Below, one piece after another: positions 1-8,296 of a stretch of DNA of 64,000 nt. Positions within the stretch are counted from its first letter, which is position 1. Each line of letters begins with the position of its first letter. This DNA comes from JAGOGN01 sp036652735. Its GTDB lineage: Bacteria > Bacillota > Clostridia > Lachnospirales > Lachnospiraceae. Location of the stretch: positions 1 through 64,000 of the forward strand of contig JAVVVI010000005.1 of NCBI GenBank assembly GCA_036652735.1, in the 5' to 3' direction. Position numbers and translations under genes: made by a program. The notes beneath the pieces were generated by a model that saw only the letters and a list, made by a program, of their open reading frames with translations, was not told where the DNA came from and made no database searches.

Positions 1-77
1 TCACAGGCACCAAGGTCATTGATGGCAGAACCTATTACTTTGGCACAGATGGTATCTGCTTTCGAATCGAAGAATAG
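1..77 (+). CDS. C-terminal end of a cell-wall-binding repeat protein (partial)
   Basis: An open frame enters from the left edge and stops with TAG at 75-77. The visible 24 residues include the pattern G-T-K-V-I-D-G-R-T-Y-Y-F-G-T-D-G-I, which matches the aromatic/glycine repeat of choline- or glucan-binding modules (cell_wall_binding repeats). Such repeats usually sit at the C-terminus of secreted hydrolases or surface proteins and hold them to the wall. The catalytic part lies outside the window, so no enzyme can be named. Confidence 0.6.
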   Translation, partial: TGTKVIDGRTYYFGTDGICFRIEE

Positions 78-83
78 CAGAAG

Positions 84-135
84 TTAAAAAAGGGGCGGTG
101 GCGTTTGGAATGAATTATCCAAACGTCACCGCCCC
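84..135 (-). terminator. Rho-independent terminator of lexA
   Basis: A nearly perfect 18-bp inverted repeat (92-109 and 118-135, one mismatch, 8-nt loop) is GC-rich at its base. Read on the minus strand it is followed by a run of six T (complement of 86-91), just downstream of the lexA stop. It may also stop transcription of the truncated plus-strand gene, although the T-tract on that side is weaker. Confidence 0.85.
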
Positions 136-144
136 AGATTTAAT

Positions 145-762
145 TTATTTGAAAAAACGAAACACACCAATTACCTTACCAAGAATTGACACCTCATTTA
201 CAATAATGGGGTCCATGGTATCATTTTCCGGTTGCAGACGAAAGTGGCCCTCCTCTTTAAAAAAGGTCTTAACCGTAGCAGAATCTTCGATTAAAGCTAC
301 CACAATATCCCCATTTCTAGCATTGGATTGTTTTTGTACTAGAATTTGATCACCATGAAAGATACCAATGTTAATCATGCTGTCTCCCTGAACATTTAAT
401 ATAAAAAGTTCTTCATTTGGTAAAAATTCCATTGGAATCGGAAAATAATTCTCTACATTCTCAATTGCAAGGATTGGAGTGCCGGCAGCTACTTTACCAA
501 GAATTGGCACATTTACAACTTCACGTCTGGTTAGATTAAAATTATCATCCATAATCTCAATTGCTCTGGGCTTTGTTGGATCTCTTCGGATATATCCATT
601 CTTTTCCAGGGTCTCAAGGTGGGAATGTACGGATGAGGTAGACTTAAGGTGAACCGCCTCACAGATTTCCCTTACCGAAGGTGGATAGCCTCGATTCAAG
701 ATTTCCGTCTTCATATATTCTAAAATTTCCTGTTGTTTTATACTTATTTTACCATATCCCAT
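145..762 (-). CDS. lexA: LexA repressor (SOS response)
   Basis: LexA represses DNA-repair genes and cleaves itself when activated by RecA filaments. The 205-residue protein has an N-terminal winged helix-turn-helix (about 1-70) and a C-terminal S24 peptidase domain. The visible functional residues are the self-cleavage bond Ala93-Gly94, catalytic Ser128 in GDSM and Lys165 in the ATVK motif. The start chosen is ATG at 762, with GGAGG seven bases upstream; the frame remains open upstream but that part does not resemble LexA. It is divergent from a YneA-like gene, as in Bacillus, and LexA-box-like sites lie between them, so it is probably autoregulated. Confidence 0.97.
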   Translation of the reverse strand: MGYGKISIKQQEILEYMKTEILNRGYPPSVREICEAVHLKSTSSVHSHLETLEKNGYIRRDPTKPRAIEIMDDNFNLTRREVVNVPILGKVAAGTPILAIENVENYFPIPMEFLPNEELFILNVQGDSMINIGIFHGDQILVQKQSNARNGDIVVALIEDSATVKTFFKEEGHFRLQPENDTMDPIIVNEVSILGKVIGVFRFFK

Positions 763-827
763 TTTAAAACCTCCATGTGTTTTTTCTATTTTATCATAAA
801 TTGTCCAAAAAAGCAAACACATATTCC

Positions 828-895
828 GAAAGTTTGTTCGAAAAACAGTTGACAAACGTTTGTTCTGGTGGTAGACTAAAATCAAACAAACGTTC
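828..895. promoter_or_regulatory. Three LexA-box-like operators between lexA and the yneA-like gene
   Basis: Three 12-bp sites fit the Gram-positive SOS box GAAC-N4-GTTC with one mismatch each: 828-839 (GAAA-GTTT-GTTC, flanked by C and G as in the long consensus), 854-865 (AAAC-GTTT-GTTC) and 884-895 (AAAC-AAAC-GTTC). The second overlaps the spacer of the plus-strand promoter, and the third lies between that promoter and the start codon. This placement fits repression of both divergent genes. Confidence 0.75.
849..877 (+). promoter_or_regulatory. SigmaA promoter of the yneA-like gene
   Basis: TTGACA at 849-854 and TAGACT at 872-877 are separated by 17 bp. The central LexA-box-like site (854-865) begins at the last base of the -35 box, so repressor binding would block RNA polymerase. 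Confidence 0.75.
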
Positions 896-912
896 TGAAT
901 GGAGGAATCATT

Positions 913-1257
913 ATGAAACAACAAATAAGAAGACAAATTCACAACAGCCCACGATTTTTTAAATTTTTCAGTATTACCATTGTCTTGGTCTTAGCTCTTT
1001 TAACCATATCCCAGTTCTTTCATAAGACTTGCCAGGTGAAGGCTTCCGGAACAGAAGTTTGCTATTATACTACCATACAAGTTCAGGAGGGAGATACCTT
1101 ATGGTCCATTGCGAATGATTATATTACAGGTGAAGATACCACCTTTGATTCCTTCCTGGAAGCGATTATTCAGGTGAACCGGTTGCAGGAGGATCTGATC
1201 TATGCAGGAGATTACCTGACCATTCCTTATTATCAATCAATTGCTCCGATAAATTAA
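913..1257 (+). CDS. yneA: YneA-like LysM cell-division suppressor
   Basis: Small membrane-anchored LysM protein of 114 residues, with a cytoplasmic basic N-terminus, one membrane segment (about 17-36) and an extracytoplasmic LysM domain (about 51-106, with Q-E-G-D-T-L-W-S-I-A). This is the architecture of Bacillus YneA, which delays division during the SOS response. GGAGG lies seven bases before the ATG. Its position divergent from lexA under LexA-box-like sites supports the same role here. Sequence similarity outside the LysM domain could not be tested, so the symbol rests on architecture and context. Confidence 0.8.
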   Translation: MKQQIRRQIHNSPRFFKFFSITIVLVLALLTISQFFHKTCQVKASGTEVCYYTTIQVQEGDTLWSIANDYITGEDTTFDSFLEAIIQVNRLQEDLIYAGDYLTIPYYQSIAPIN

Positions 1258-1334
1258 AAGAAATTGCTCTAGCATTAGAAGAAAAATATGCTCTGTATTC
1301 TGACAATTCTTTCACAATCCAACAAATGGTTTTC

Positions 1335-1363
1335 TTGAATTTTGTTTCAGTATAGGTTATACT
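1335..1363 (+). promoter_or_regulatory. SigmaA promoter of the acyltransferase gene
   Basis: TTGAAT at 1335-1340 and TATACT at 1358-1363 with a 17-bp spacer, about 30 bp upstream of the start codon. The rest of the 137-bp gap after the LysM gene shows no clear terminator. Confidence 0.7.
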
Positions 1364-1394
1364 GAATAGGAAGGTTATTTGAAGGGAGATTTTT

Positions 1395-2138
1395 ATGTTA
1401 AGATTAATATACTCTATTTTTCGCAACTGTTTTCGAGCGTACATGATACCATTAATGCGCTACATGGCTAACCACCCCGAACGATTTTCTCTTGAGCGAA
1501 GATACCGTATTGTTAGAAGAGCATGCTATATTGCAGCCAAGACCACCCGCATTTCTACCTTAAGCTCAGGTCAGGAACATCTTCCCACTAAGGGAGGTTA
1601 TATTCTTTGTCCCAATCATCAAGGAAAATATGATGCACTGGGTATTATCAATACCCATGACGCACCTTGCTCCATTGTTATGGATTATAACCGCTCCAAC
1701 ATGATTCTTGTTAGTGAAATTATAGATTTAGTAAATGGAAAACGTTTAAAGATTGATGATGTACGACAAGCCATGCATGTTATTCAGGAGATTGCGGATG
1801 AAGTAAAGACCGGATCCAGATTTATTATTTTCCCGGAAGGGGGATATGTTCGAAGTAAGAAGAATTCTTTGTCTGAATTTCGTGCCGGTGCCTTTAAGTC
1901 AGCCTTGAAATCCAGATCACCCATTGTTCCGGTAGCACTCATTGATACTTATAAGGCGTTTAACCGGAATAGCTTAAGGAAAGTTGTAACCCAGGTGCAT
2001 TACTTAGAACCAATTACGTATGAAGATTATAAAGGAATGAAGACCTTTGAGATATCTGAAATTGTTAAAACTCGTATTTCTGAAAAGATTGCTGAAATTA
2101 CTAATACGAAACGTTCTGTACAGCAGGCCGTATCATAA
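1395..2138 (+). CDS. 1-acyl-sn-glycerol-3-phosphate acyltransferase family protein
   Basis: Member of the PlsC/LPLAT family, which transfers an acyl chain to lysophosphatidic acid at the membrane during phospholipid synthesis. In the 247-residue protein the catalytic H-x4-D motif is His75...Asp80 (N-H-Q-G-K-Y-D), and the FPEGG motif at 146-150 corresponds to the phosphate-binding motif. A purine-rich ribosome site (AAGGGAG) precedes the ATG. It has its own promoter and a strong terminator, so it is probably a single-gene unit. The exact acceptor lipid cannot be told from sequence. Confidence 0.85.
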   Translation: MLRLIYSIFRNCFRAYMIPLMRYMANHPERFSLERRYRIVRRACYIAAKTTRISTLSSGQEHLPTKGGYILCPNHQGKYDALGIINTHDAPCSIVMDYNRSNMILVSEIIDLVNGKRLKIDDVRQAMHVIQEIADEVKTGSRFIIFPEGGYVRSKKNSLSEFRAGAFKSALKSRSPIVPVALIDTYKAFNRNSLRKVVTQVHYLEPITYEDYKGMKTFEISEIVKTRISEKIAEITNTKRSVQQAVS

Positions 2139-2175
2139 TAGAGTTGTTTTTTTTGAATTACCGAAATTACGATTG

Positions 2176-2206
2176 AAAAGTTCTCATTCTTTTGAGAACT
2201 TTTTTG
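2176..2206 (+). terminator. Rho-independent terminator after the acyltransferase gene
   Basis: An 11-bp perfect stem (2176-2186 with 2193-2203) encloses a 6-nt loop and runs into T residues. It separates the acyltransferase from the ABC exporter genes that follow. Confidence 0.85.
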
Positions 2207-2229
2207 CTATTATATAGAGAGGCGAAGAT

Positions 2230-3981
2230 ATGAACGCAATCCACAAGAGTCCAATTACAAACCCAAACCATATCAGCAGTTATTTAATGGCTGAAGCACA
2301 CACCTTACTTCTAGTGACACTGACCGGACTGATTTTTAATGGCTTCATGAGTGTTGGTCCAATTTTACAGGGAAGATTAATTGACACGATTGTGGATAAA
2401 GATCCCCTGCGCCAGGTTCTCTTGGTTGCTGGCTGTTTTATTGGTATTATTTTTTTACTTCAGCTGGCGCGTTATTTCAAACGCTACTTTGTCCGACTAT
2501 TTGCCAACCGAACCAGTGCAGCCATGAGAATGGTCATCTACAAGCATATTTTAAGACAGCCCATTACCCGGCTTACACTGGAACATACCGGAGACTTAAT
2601 GACAAAAGCAGTCTCTGATGTGGATATCTGTGTAGAGGGTATGCGAAAAGTGATCACTGAGATTTTTGATACCGTAATTCTGATTCTGTCCTATCTTGTT
2701 GCAATGATCATTTTAAGTCCAACAATTACATTTTTTTCTTGTTTATTTGTTCCCTTTGCCTATGTTTTAGCACAATATTTAAAAAAGATAATTGTAAAAT
2801 ATTCAAAAGACGCAAGAAAACAGCAGAGTATCGTTGCTGATTTTTCATTTGAATCCATTGATCATGCTGCATTGCTCCGCATACATGGGATAGAAGGGAA
2901 TAATTATAATTCTTATTGCAGGGAACTGGATTCCCTGGAACAAAAATCCATTCAATCTATGATTCTTGAAACTTCTATGCAGCCCATTTACAATATAATT
3001 GCGATGCTTGGAATTGTAGCGGTTCTATATCTTGGTGGCACAAAGGTACTGTCCGGTACCTGGAGCATTGGAATGCTCACCTCTTTTATTACAATGTTTA
3101 CAGCCCTTTCTATTAAAGCAAGCAAATCCGCTAAATTATTTAATTCTTATCAAAAATCGGTAGTTTCCTGGGAACGACTAAAACCTTATTTATCCATACC
3201 TTATGAAGAAGAGCGTCCGGAGTGTGTTCCTATAGGAGATGGAACGCTTGTTGTGAAGCAGTTGAGTTTCTTTTATCCGGGTAGTACCAATTATATCTTA
3301 AAGAATATTTCGTTTTCTGTAAAGCAGGGGGAGTTTATAGGAATTACCGGATCTGTTGCTTCCGGAAAAAGTACACTTTCTCTTGCACTCCAGGGACTGT
3401 ATCCTTACGAAGGAAGCATTTGTTACAATCATATGGAATTAAAAGACTATAGTGAGTGCGCACGCAGTTTGGTATTTTCTTATGTGGGACATCAACCCGA
3501 ATTATTAAGTGATACCATCTATCATAATATTACTTTAGGAGAAGAAGGGGATATTTCTTCTGTTCTCAGAGAGGTATGTTTGGATGAAGAAATCGCGTCC
3601 ATGCCAGAAGGTATTCAGACCAAAGTTGGTAATGGTGGTATCCGTCTTTCCGGCGGTCAGCAGGCACGTATTGCATTGGCACGGGCACTTTATCATAGCA
3701 GCGCGATCTTGGTGCTGGATGACCCCTTCAGCGCTGTTGATAGAGATACAGAGCGTAAGATGATGGGAAATATACGTCGTAATTATAACGGTCGTACTAT
3801 TTTACTTTTTTCCCATCGAATCTCTCTTTTTTCCTATACCGACCGGGTGATTTGGATGGAAAAAGATGGACCTGCCATCTATGGTACCCACAAGGACTTA
3901 TTACAGCAAAAGGAAGACTATCGAACCATTTATACAATGCAAAATGGAGGTGAATGTAATGAAGAAACAAAATCTTGTTAA
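2230..3981 (+). CDS. ABC exporter half-transporter, subunit A (degenerate Walker B)
   Basis: Half-size ABC exporter of 583 residues: membrane segments in the first about 320 residues, then a nucleotide-binding domain. Visible motifs are Walker A at 374-381 (GSVASGKS), signature LSGGQ at 473-477, Walker B ending Asp497-Asp498, and the switch His529. The usual catalytic Glu after Walker B is Asp498. This is the hallmark of the degenerate-site partner in heterodimeric type IV exporters such as BmrC or TM287. It overlaps the next gene by 23 bases, which encodes the matching partner. Substrate (drug, peptide or lipid) cannot be inferred. Confidence 0.92.
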   Translation: MNAIHKSPITNPNHISSYLMAEAHTLLLVTLTGLIFNGFMSVGPILQGRLIDTIVDKDPLRQVLLVAGCFIGIIFLLQLARYFKRYFVRLFANRTSAAMRMVIYKHILRQPITRLTLEHTGDLMTKAVSDVDICVEGMRKVITEIFDTVILILSYLVAMIILSPTITFFSCLFVPFAYVLAQYLKKIIVKYSKDARKQQSIVADFSFESIDHAALLRIHGIEGNNYNSYCRELDSLEQKSIQSMILETSMQPIYNIIAMLGIVAVLYLGGTKVLSGTWSIGMLTSFITMFTALSIKASKSAKLFNSYQKSVVSWERLKPYLSIPYEEERPECVPIGDGTLVVKQLSFFYPGSTNYILKNISFSVKQGEFIGITGSVASGKSTLSLALQGLYPYEGSICYNHMELKDYSECARSLVFSYVGHQPELLSDTIYHNITLGEEGDISSVLREVCLDEEIASMPEGIQTKVGNGGIRLSGGQQARIALARALYHSSAILVLDDPFSAVDRDTERKMMGNIRRNYNGRTILLFSHRISLFSYTDRVIWMEKDGPAIYGTHKDLLQQKEDYRTIYTMQNGGECNEETKSC

Positions 3982-5623
3982 AAGCATTTTTCTTCAGTTA
4001 ATCCGTGACAATCTATTGTTTACCGGGGCATTCATTCTGGTTATTGCAGCAGTCGTGACGCTTAGTTTAATTCCTCCTCAAATTTTAAGAATCATAATAG
4101 ACAGCTGTTTCATTCCTCATAATAAAAAGCCGCTTATTACCCTTAGTATGTTCTATTTAATTGTCCTTATTTTGATTGGGGTGTTTGATTTTTTGAAAGG
4201 TGGAATGCTTACAATCTTCGGACAAAAATTAACCAAGCAACTGCGTAGGAAGCTAATGGAAAAATTATCTCACCTAAGCACCACTTATTTTTCCAAAAAT
4301 AGCAGTGGAGCAATTTCAAGTTACTTTAACAATGACGTAGATTATGTGAATAGTTTATTTGCCGATGGACTAATTAGTATGGGTATTGACTGCTTTAAAA
4401 TTATTGGTATTCTACTGTCCATCTGGATGTTTAATGTAAAAACAGGACTTCTTGTCCTGTGTCTAATTCCAATTATTTTTTTCATTACCCGTGCCTTTCA
4501 AAAGCGAATGTTAGCTGCACAGATTAATAATTTAAGTCAATTGTCCAATGTAAACAATCATATTTCAGAGACACTTAAAACGATTCGAATGATAAAATTA
4601 TTTCATAAAGAACAGTATATGGAGACACTTTATGGTACAGAATTGGAGCGCAATTTTACCACCATTGAACGTGTGAATTTCTATGACAGCTGTTATGCAC
4701 CGGTTATTCAGCTCATCCGTGGGGTCGTTATCTGTATTATTGTGCTATTTTCTTCTAACTATTGCAATTTTTTTGGTATTTCAATTGGAATGCTTGCCGC
4801 ATCCATTGATTTATTCAGTGGGTTGTTCAGCCCCATTGAGACCTTAGGTATGGAATTACAAAATATTCAAAAAGGAAGCTCCGGAATTCAACGCATCAAT
4901 GAATTTTACCGTGAAGAGGAAGAACCACAAAAGGATTCCACGCTTACCGCCGAACGCATTTTATCTCCATTAAAGCAGATCTCACTTGAGTTTCATCAAG
5001 TTTCTTTTTCTTATGAGGAGCGTCCTATATTGAAGAACATTTCCTTGGACCTGCCATTTGGAACCTTTGTGACATTTACCGGTCGAACAGGAGTGGGTAA
5101 AACAACGTTGTTTCGTTTGATCCTTGGATTGCTGCGTCCAACAAACGGTGAAATCTTACTAAATGGCTGGAATGTTTATAACATTCCCAACAGTGAAAAA
5201 CGACAATTATTTGGTTATGTTGAGCAGCAATTTTCTTTTGTTCAGGGAAGCGTTAGCAGACAAATCTCCTTGGGAGATGAACACATAACCTCTGCCATGG
5301 TGGAAGAGGCCATTCGATTTGTTGGACTGGAAGATACTGTTTTGAATTTAAAAGATGGATATGACACCCTTGTATCTGCCAACAGTGATTTTTCCCAGGG
5401 GCAAAAACAACTTTTGGGAATTGCCCGGGCAATTGTAACACATCCGCCAATTTTATTATTAGATGAAATCACTGCAAATATGGATTCCCTTACAGAAGAG
5501 CATATTGTAACCATCTTACAAAAAGCAAAACAGGGACGTACTATTTTATCCATTAGTCATGGTCTTGTATCCCGAATAAAAAGTGATGTAATTGTGCATC
5601 TGGAACACGGTGAGAGAGTGTAA
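3959..5623 (+). CDS. ABC exporter half-transporter, subunit B (catalytic)
   Basis: Second half-transporter, 554 residues counted from the ATG at 3959, which has GGAGG eight bases upstream; a longer frame exists but lies inside the previous gene. Membrane segments cover roughly 12-300. The ATPase domain has Walker A at 375-382, a noncanonical signature FSQGQ at 478-482 (Gln where Gly is usual), Walker B with intact catalytic Glu503, and His534. Together with subunit A this predicts one active and one degenerate ATP site. It ends one base from the stop codon of the convergent recombinase gene, with no terminator visible between them. Confidence 0.92.
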   Translation: MKKQNLVKSIFLQLIRDNLLFTGAFILVIAAVVTLSLIPPQILRIIIDSCFIPHNKKPLITLSMFYLIVLILIGVFDFLKGGMLTIFGQKLTKQLRRKLMEKLSHLSTTYFSKNSSGAISSYFNNDVDYVNSLFADGLISMGIDCFKIIGILLSIWMFNVKTGLLVLCLIPIIFFITRAFQKRMLAAQINNLSQLSNVNNHISETLKTIRMIKLFHKEQYMETLYGTELERNFTTIERVNFYDSCYAPVIQLIRGVVICIIVLFSSNYCNFFGISIGMLAASIDLFSGLFSPIETLGMELQNIQKGSSGIQRINEFYREEEEPQKDSTLTAERILSPLKQISLEFHQVSFSYEERPILKNISLDLPFGTFVTFTGRTGVGKTTLFRLILGLLRPTNGEILLNGWNVYNIPNSEKRQLFGYVEQQFSFVQGSVSRQISLGDEHITSAMVEEAIRFVGLEDTVLNLKDGYDTLVSANSDFSQGQKQLLGIARAIVTHPPILLLDEITANMDSLTEEHIVTILQKAKQGRTILSISHGLVSRIKSDVIVHLEHGERV

Positions 5624-5624
5624 C

Positions 5625-6698
5625 TTACTTTTCTCTCAACCGTACCGCCTTTGCCGCCTGTCTGCGCCGTTCCTCTTCAATGGCAGCATAATGCTTCTTG
5701 GTGGTATTCACATCCTTATGGCCAAGAACATCTGCAACCAGATAGATATCACCGGTTTCACGATACAGATTTGTTCCATACGTGCTTCGTAATTTATGGG
5801 GGGTGATTTTTTTCATTGTTGTAATTAAGCCTGCATATTTTTGAACAAGATTTTCTACGCTGCGCACTCCAATTCTTTTATTCTGCATGGATAAAAATAA
5901 CGCATTGCTATGGCCCTCCATTGGATGCAGTTCTTTTCTTTGTTCCAAATAGAAGAGTAGTGCTTCTTCCACTTCCTCACCAAAATATACCACCGTTTCA
6001 GCACCGCCTTTTCGATGAATTTTTATTCCATTATTCTTTAAATCCACATCATTGATGTCAAGTCCCACACATTCGGATACTCGAATTCCTGTTCCAAGAA
6101 GTAAGGTCATAATTGCAAGATCCCGAATTTTTGTTTTTTCATGAAACAGCTGCTGTTTTTTCGTTAACTTATCCCCGGATTCAACCTCATCCAGAAGAAG
6201 CGCGACCTCATCTATATCCAGACGAACAATGGTTTTGTCATGTCTTTTGGGAAGCTGCACTAAGGCTGCAGGATTTTTTTCTATTTTTTCTTTTCGAAAG
6301 AAATAATTATAAAAGCTCTTTAAACTTGCAAGCTTACGAACAATACCACGTTCATCATTGGTATATTCTTTTCCATCTTTTTTATAATATTTAAGATAGG
6401 AGAGGTATTCTTCAATATCCGTCGCCGTAATTTGATCTAAAAGTTCAAGTGGAAGTTCACGCAGATCTAATTTATTGCAATATGGATTCTCCTCATGAAG
6501 GAAGTGAAAAAAGATTCCAAGATCATAGGCATATGCAATTCTTGTGCGTGAGGAGGTCTGTGGTTCAATTCCCATAAAAAATTCCTTGCAAAAATCAGGA
6601 AGATCCTTTTGCAAATTCCTTAATCGCACTTCATTATCAATTGTGATCTGTTCATGATACGCTCTTTCTTTCAATTCAACACCTTCTTTGTTGGCCAT
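5625..6698 (-). CDS. Tyrosine recombinase/integrase, Xer-like
   Basis: Site-specific recombinase of 357 residues. An N-terminal SAM-like core-binding domain (about 30-135) is followed by a catalytic domain with the complete set of residues: Arg206, Lys230, His301-x-x-Arg304, His327 and nucleophile Tyr337. It overlaps the upstream TtcA-like gene by 28 bases and has a GGAGAG site inside that gene, so translation is probably coupled. No attachment sites, excisionase or phage genes are nearby, so a chromosomal role (dimer resolution or a host-conserved recombinase) is more likely than a mobile-element role. Confidence 0.88.
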   Translation of the reverse strand: MANKEGVELKERAYHEQITIDNEVRLRNLQKDLPDFCKEFFMGIEPQTSSRTRIAYAYDLGIFFHFLHEENPYCNKLDLRELPLELLDQITATDIEEYLSYLKYYKKDGKEYTNDERGIVRKLASLKSFYNYFFRKEKIEKNPAALVQLPKRHDKTIVRLDIDEVALLLDEVESGDKLTKKQQLFHEKTKIRDLAIMTLLLGTGIRVSECVGLDINDVDLKNNGIKIHRKGGAETVVYFGEEVEEALLFYLEQRKELHPMEGHSNALFLSMQNKRIGVRSVENLVQKYAGLITTMKKITPHKLRSTYGTNLYRETGDIYLVADVLGHKDVNTTKKHYAAIEEERRRQAAKAVRLREK

Positions 6699-7402
6699 CC
6701 CTTAAACTCTCCGGTTAGAATTGCAGTAAACATTCGATCTATCACACCCGGATTTTCAGAATTTAAAGTACGTAGCAGTTCTTTTACATATTGACGTTTG
6801 GTATATCCATCTACCGGACAGGGACTTTTGGCAACCGGAAGATTATATTTATGCATAAAACCTATGACATCGGATTCCTGTACATACATAAGCGGACGAA
6901 TCACGGTTAAATCCATTCGATCTAAATAGGTAATTGGTGAAAAAGAATGAAAGCGTCCTTCATAAATAAGCGAAAGCAGCATGGTCTCCACAAGATCATC
7001 CCGATGATGGGCATAGGCAACCTTATTATAACCATAACGCTTTACCGCCTCATTTAACGCACCTTTTCTCATTTTGGCACAAAGAGAGCAGGGGTTGGAT
7101 TCTTTTCTTTGATTGAAGATGATATCATAGATTTCAGAATCCACAATTTCATATGGAATCTCCAGTTCTTTGCACAGTGCTTGTATTTTGCTTAAATCAA
7201 GGCCCTCAAATCCTAAGTGGACTGTAATTGCCATCAGCTCGAATTTCTTTGGATAAAAGCGTTGTAAGCCCTTTAGGGCATACAACAGCGTGAGTGAATC
7301 CTTGCCGCCGGAGATTCCAACTGCAATTTTATCACCTTCTTCAATCATTCCATAATCATCAATTGCTTTTCTTGTATAACTCATAAGTTGTTGTAACTTC
7401 AT
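6671..7402 (-). CDS. TtcA-like tRNA 2-thiolation PP-loop protein
   Basis: ATP-pyrophosphatase of the TtcA/TtuA group, which adenylates and thiolates a tRNA base (s2C32 in TtcA). The PP-loop SGGKDS is at 31-36. Cys105 and Cys108 (P-C-x-x-C) and Cys195 fit the three-cysteine [4Fe-4S] arrangement of TtcA. The start is ATG 7402, because AGAGG lies seven bases upstream; a GTG 27 bases earlier is open but has no such site. It is the first gene of a two-gene unit with the recombinase. Confidence 0.85.
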   Translation of the reverse strand: MKLQQLMSYTRKAIDDYGMIEEGDKIAVGISGGKDSLTLLYALKGLQRFYPKKFELMAITVHLGFEGLDLSKIQALCKELEIPYEIVDSEIYDIIFNQRKESNPCSLCAKMRKGALNEAVKRYGYNKVAYAHHRDDLVETMLLSLIYEGRFHSFSPITYLDRMDLTVIRPLMYVQESDVIGFMHKYNLPVAKSPCPVDGYTKRQYVKELLRTLNSENPGVIDRMFTAILTGEFKGWPTKKVLN

Positions 7403-7437
7403 AATTTTACCTCTGACTTTCAAACTCACATAGTTCT

Positions 7438-7471
7438 AACTATTCGCAAAAGTCAACTTTAACGAATAGTT
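7438..7471. repeat. Inverted repeat upstream of the TtcA-like gene
   Basis: Perfect 9-bp arms (AACTATTCG at 7438-7446, CGAATAGTT at 7463-7471) are separated by 16 bp, in the leader about 36-70 bases before the start codon. There is no T-run, so it is not a terminator. It could be a repressor operator or an mRNA structure. A TATAAT-like box lies upstream on the minus strand but its -35 is poor. Confidence 0.5.
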
Positions 7472-7512
7472 TGGCCTATCATTAAAAATATTATACGATA
7501 ACCTTGATTTCT

Positions 7513-7555
7513 AAAAGAACCCCATGCCTTCAGCAACTGAAAGCATAAGGTTCTT
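7513..7555 (-). terminator. Terminator of the cytidylate-kinase-like gene
   Basis: Long hairpin read on the minus strand: arms of about 19 bases around a short loop, with three G-U pairs that form only on this strand, followed by TTTT. It lies 13 bases after the kinase-like stop codon. Confidence 0.75.
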
Positions 7556-7567
7556 CTTGTCTTGCAT

Positions 7568-8200
7568 TTATTTGTTCTGTTTTTTCTTAATGTCAATATA
7601 ATCCATAATTAAATCCACACATCCTTCAATACCAAGATCACTGCAATTGAGACATAAATCATAACTGGAAGAATCGCCCCAGCGTTTGCTGGTATAGTAG
7701 TTGTAATAACTTGCACGTTTTTTGTCTGTTTTCTTCATTAATTCTTTTGCCGTGTTATCATCCACCTGAAAGGTTTCTTTTAAATGTTGGATTTTAAAAG
7801 GAAGCTCTGCATGTACAAATACACTCACACAATTATCAAATTCCTGTAATGCATAATCTGCGCATCTTCCAACCATAACACAGGATTCTTTTTCAGCAAT
7901 TTTCTTTATTGTTTCAAACTGTGCAAGAAATATCTTCTGGTTCAAAGGCATATCTAGAAATGATGGGGAAGAATAGCCTCCATAAGAATGTGAATCCATT
8001 ACCAATGAATATAAAAAGCTGCTGGTTGGTTTTTCATCATGATTTTCAAAAATCTCCTCACAAAATTCACTGTCTTTTGCTGCTTCCTCTAAAAGTTCTT
8101 TGTCATAGCATCTTACACCTAAGCGTTTTGCTACGCCAATTCCAATGTCTTTACCTGCACTTCCAAATTCTCTTCCAATTGTAATTACTAAATTATCCAT
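7568..8200 (-). CDS. Cytidylate kinase-like family protein
   Basis: The 210-residue protein matches the Cytidylate_kin2 group of P-loop kinases: it opens with V-I-T-I-G-R-E-F-G-S-A-G-K, in which the P-loop GSAGK is at about 13-17, and has an Arg-rich lid region near the C-terminus (K-R-A-S-Y-Y-N-Y-Y). Such proteins are common in Clostridia beside, and distinct from, true Cmk, and their substrate is not established. It is a single-gene unit with its own promoter and terminator. Confidence 0.8.
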   Translation of the reverse strand: MDNLVITIGREFGSAGKDIGIGVAKRLGVRCYDKELLEEAAKDSEFCEEIFENHDEKPTSSFLYSLVMDSHSYGGYSSPSFLDMPLNQKIFLAQFETIKKIAEKESCVMVGRCADYALQEFDNCVSVFVHAELPFKIQHLKETFQVDDNTAKELMKKTDKKRASYYNYYTSKRWGDSSSYDLCLNCSDLGIEGCVDLIMDYIDIKKKQNK

Positions 8201-8264
8201 ATCTATTCCACCTTCCTAAAATGTTCCATCTAATTTATTTTGCATCTTTGTTTTGTATACTTCC

Positions 8265-8293
8265 ATTATAATAAATTTTGACCAAAAAATCAA
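8265..8293 (-). promoter_or_regulatory. SigmaA promoter of the cytidylate-kinase-like gene
   Basis: On the minus strand TTGATT (8288-8293) and TATAAT (8265-8270) are separated by 17 bp. The leader to the start codon is about 60 bases. Confidence 0.75.
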
Positions 8294-8296
8294 TTG

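Noticed and set aside
5625..6698. Recombinase as a marker of a prophage or genomic island
   Set aside because: Neighbours are housekeeping genes, no attachment repeats, excisionase or phage genes were seen, and it is coupled to a core tRNA gene.
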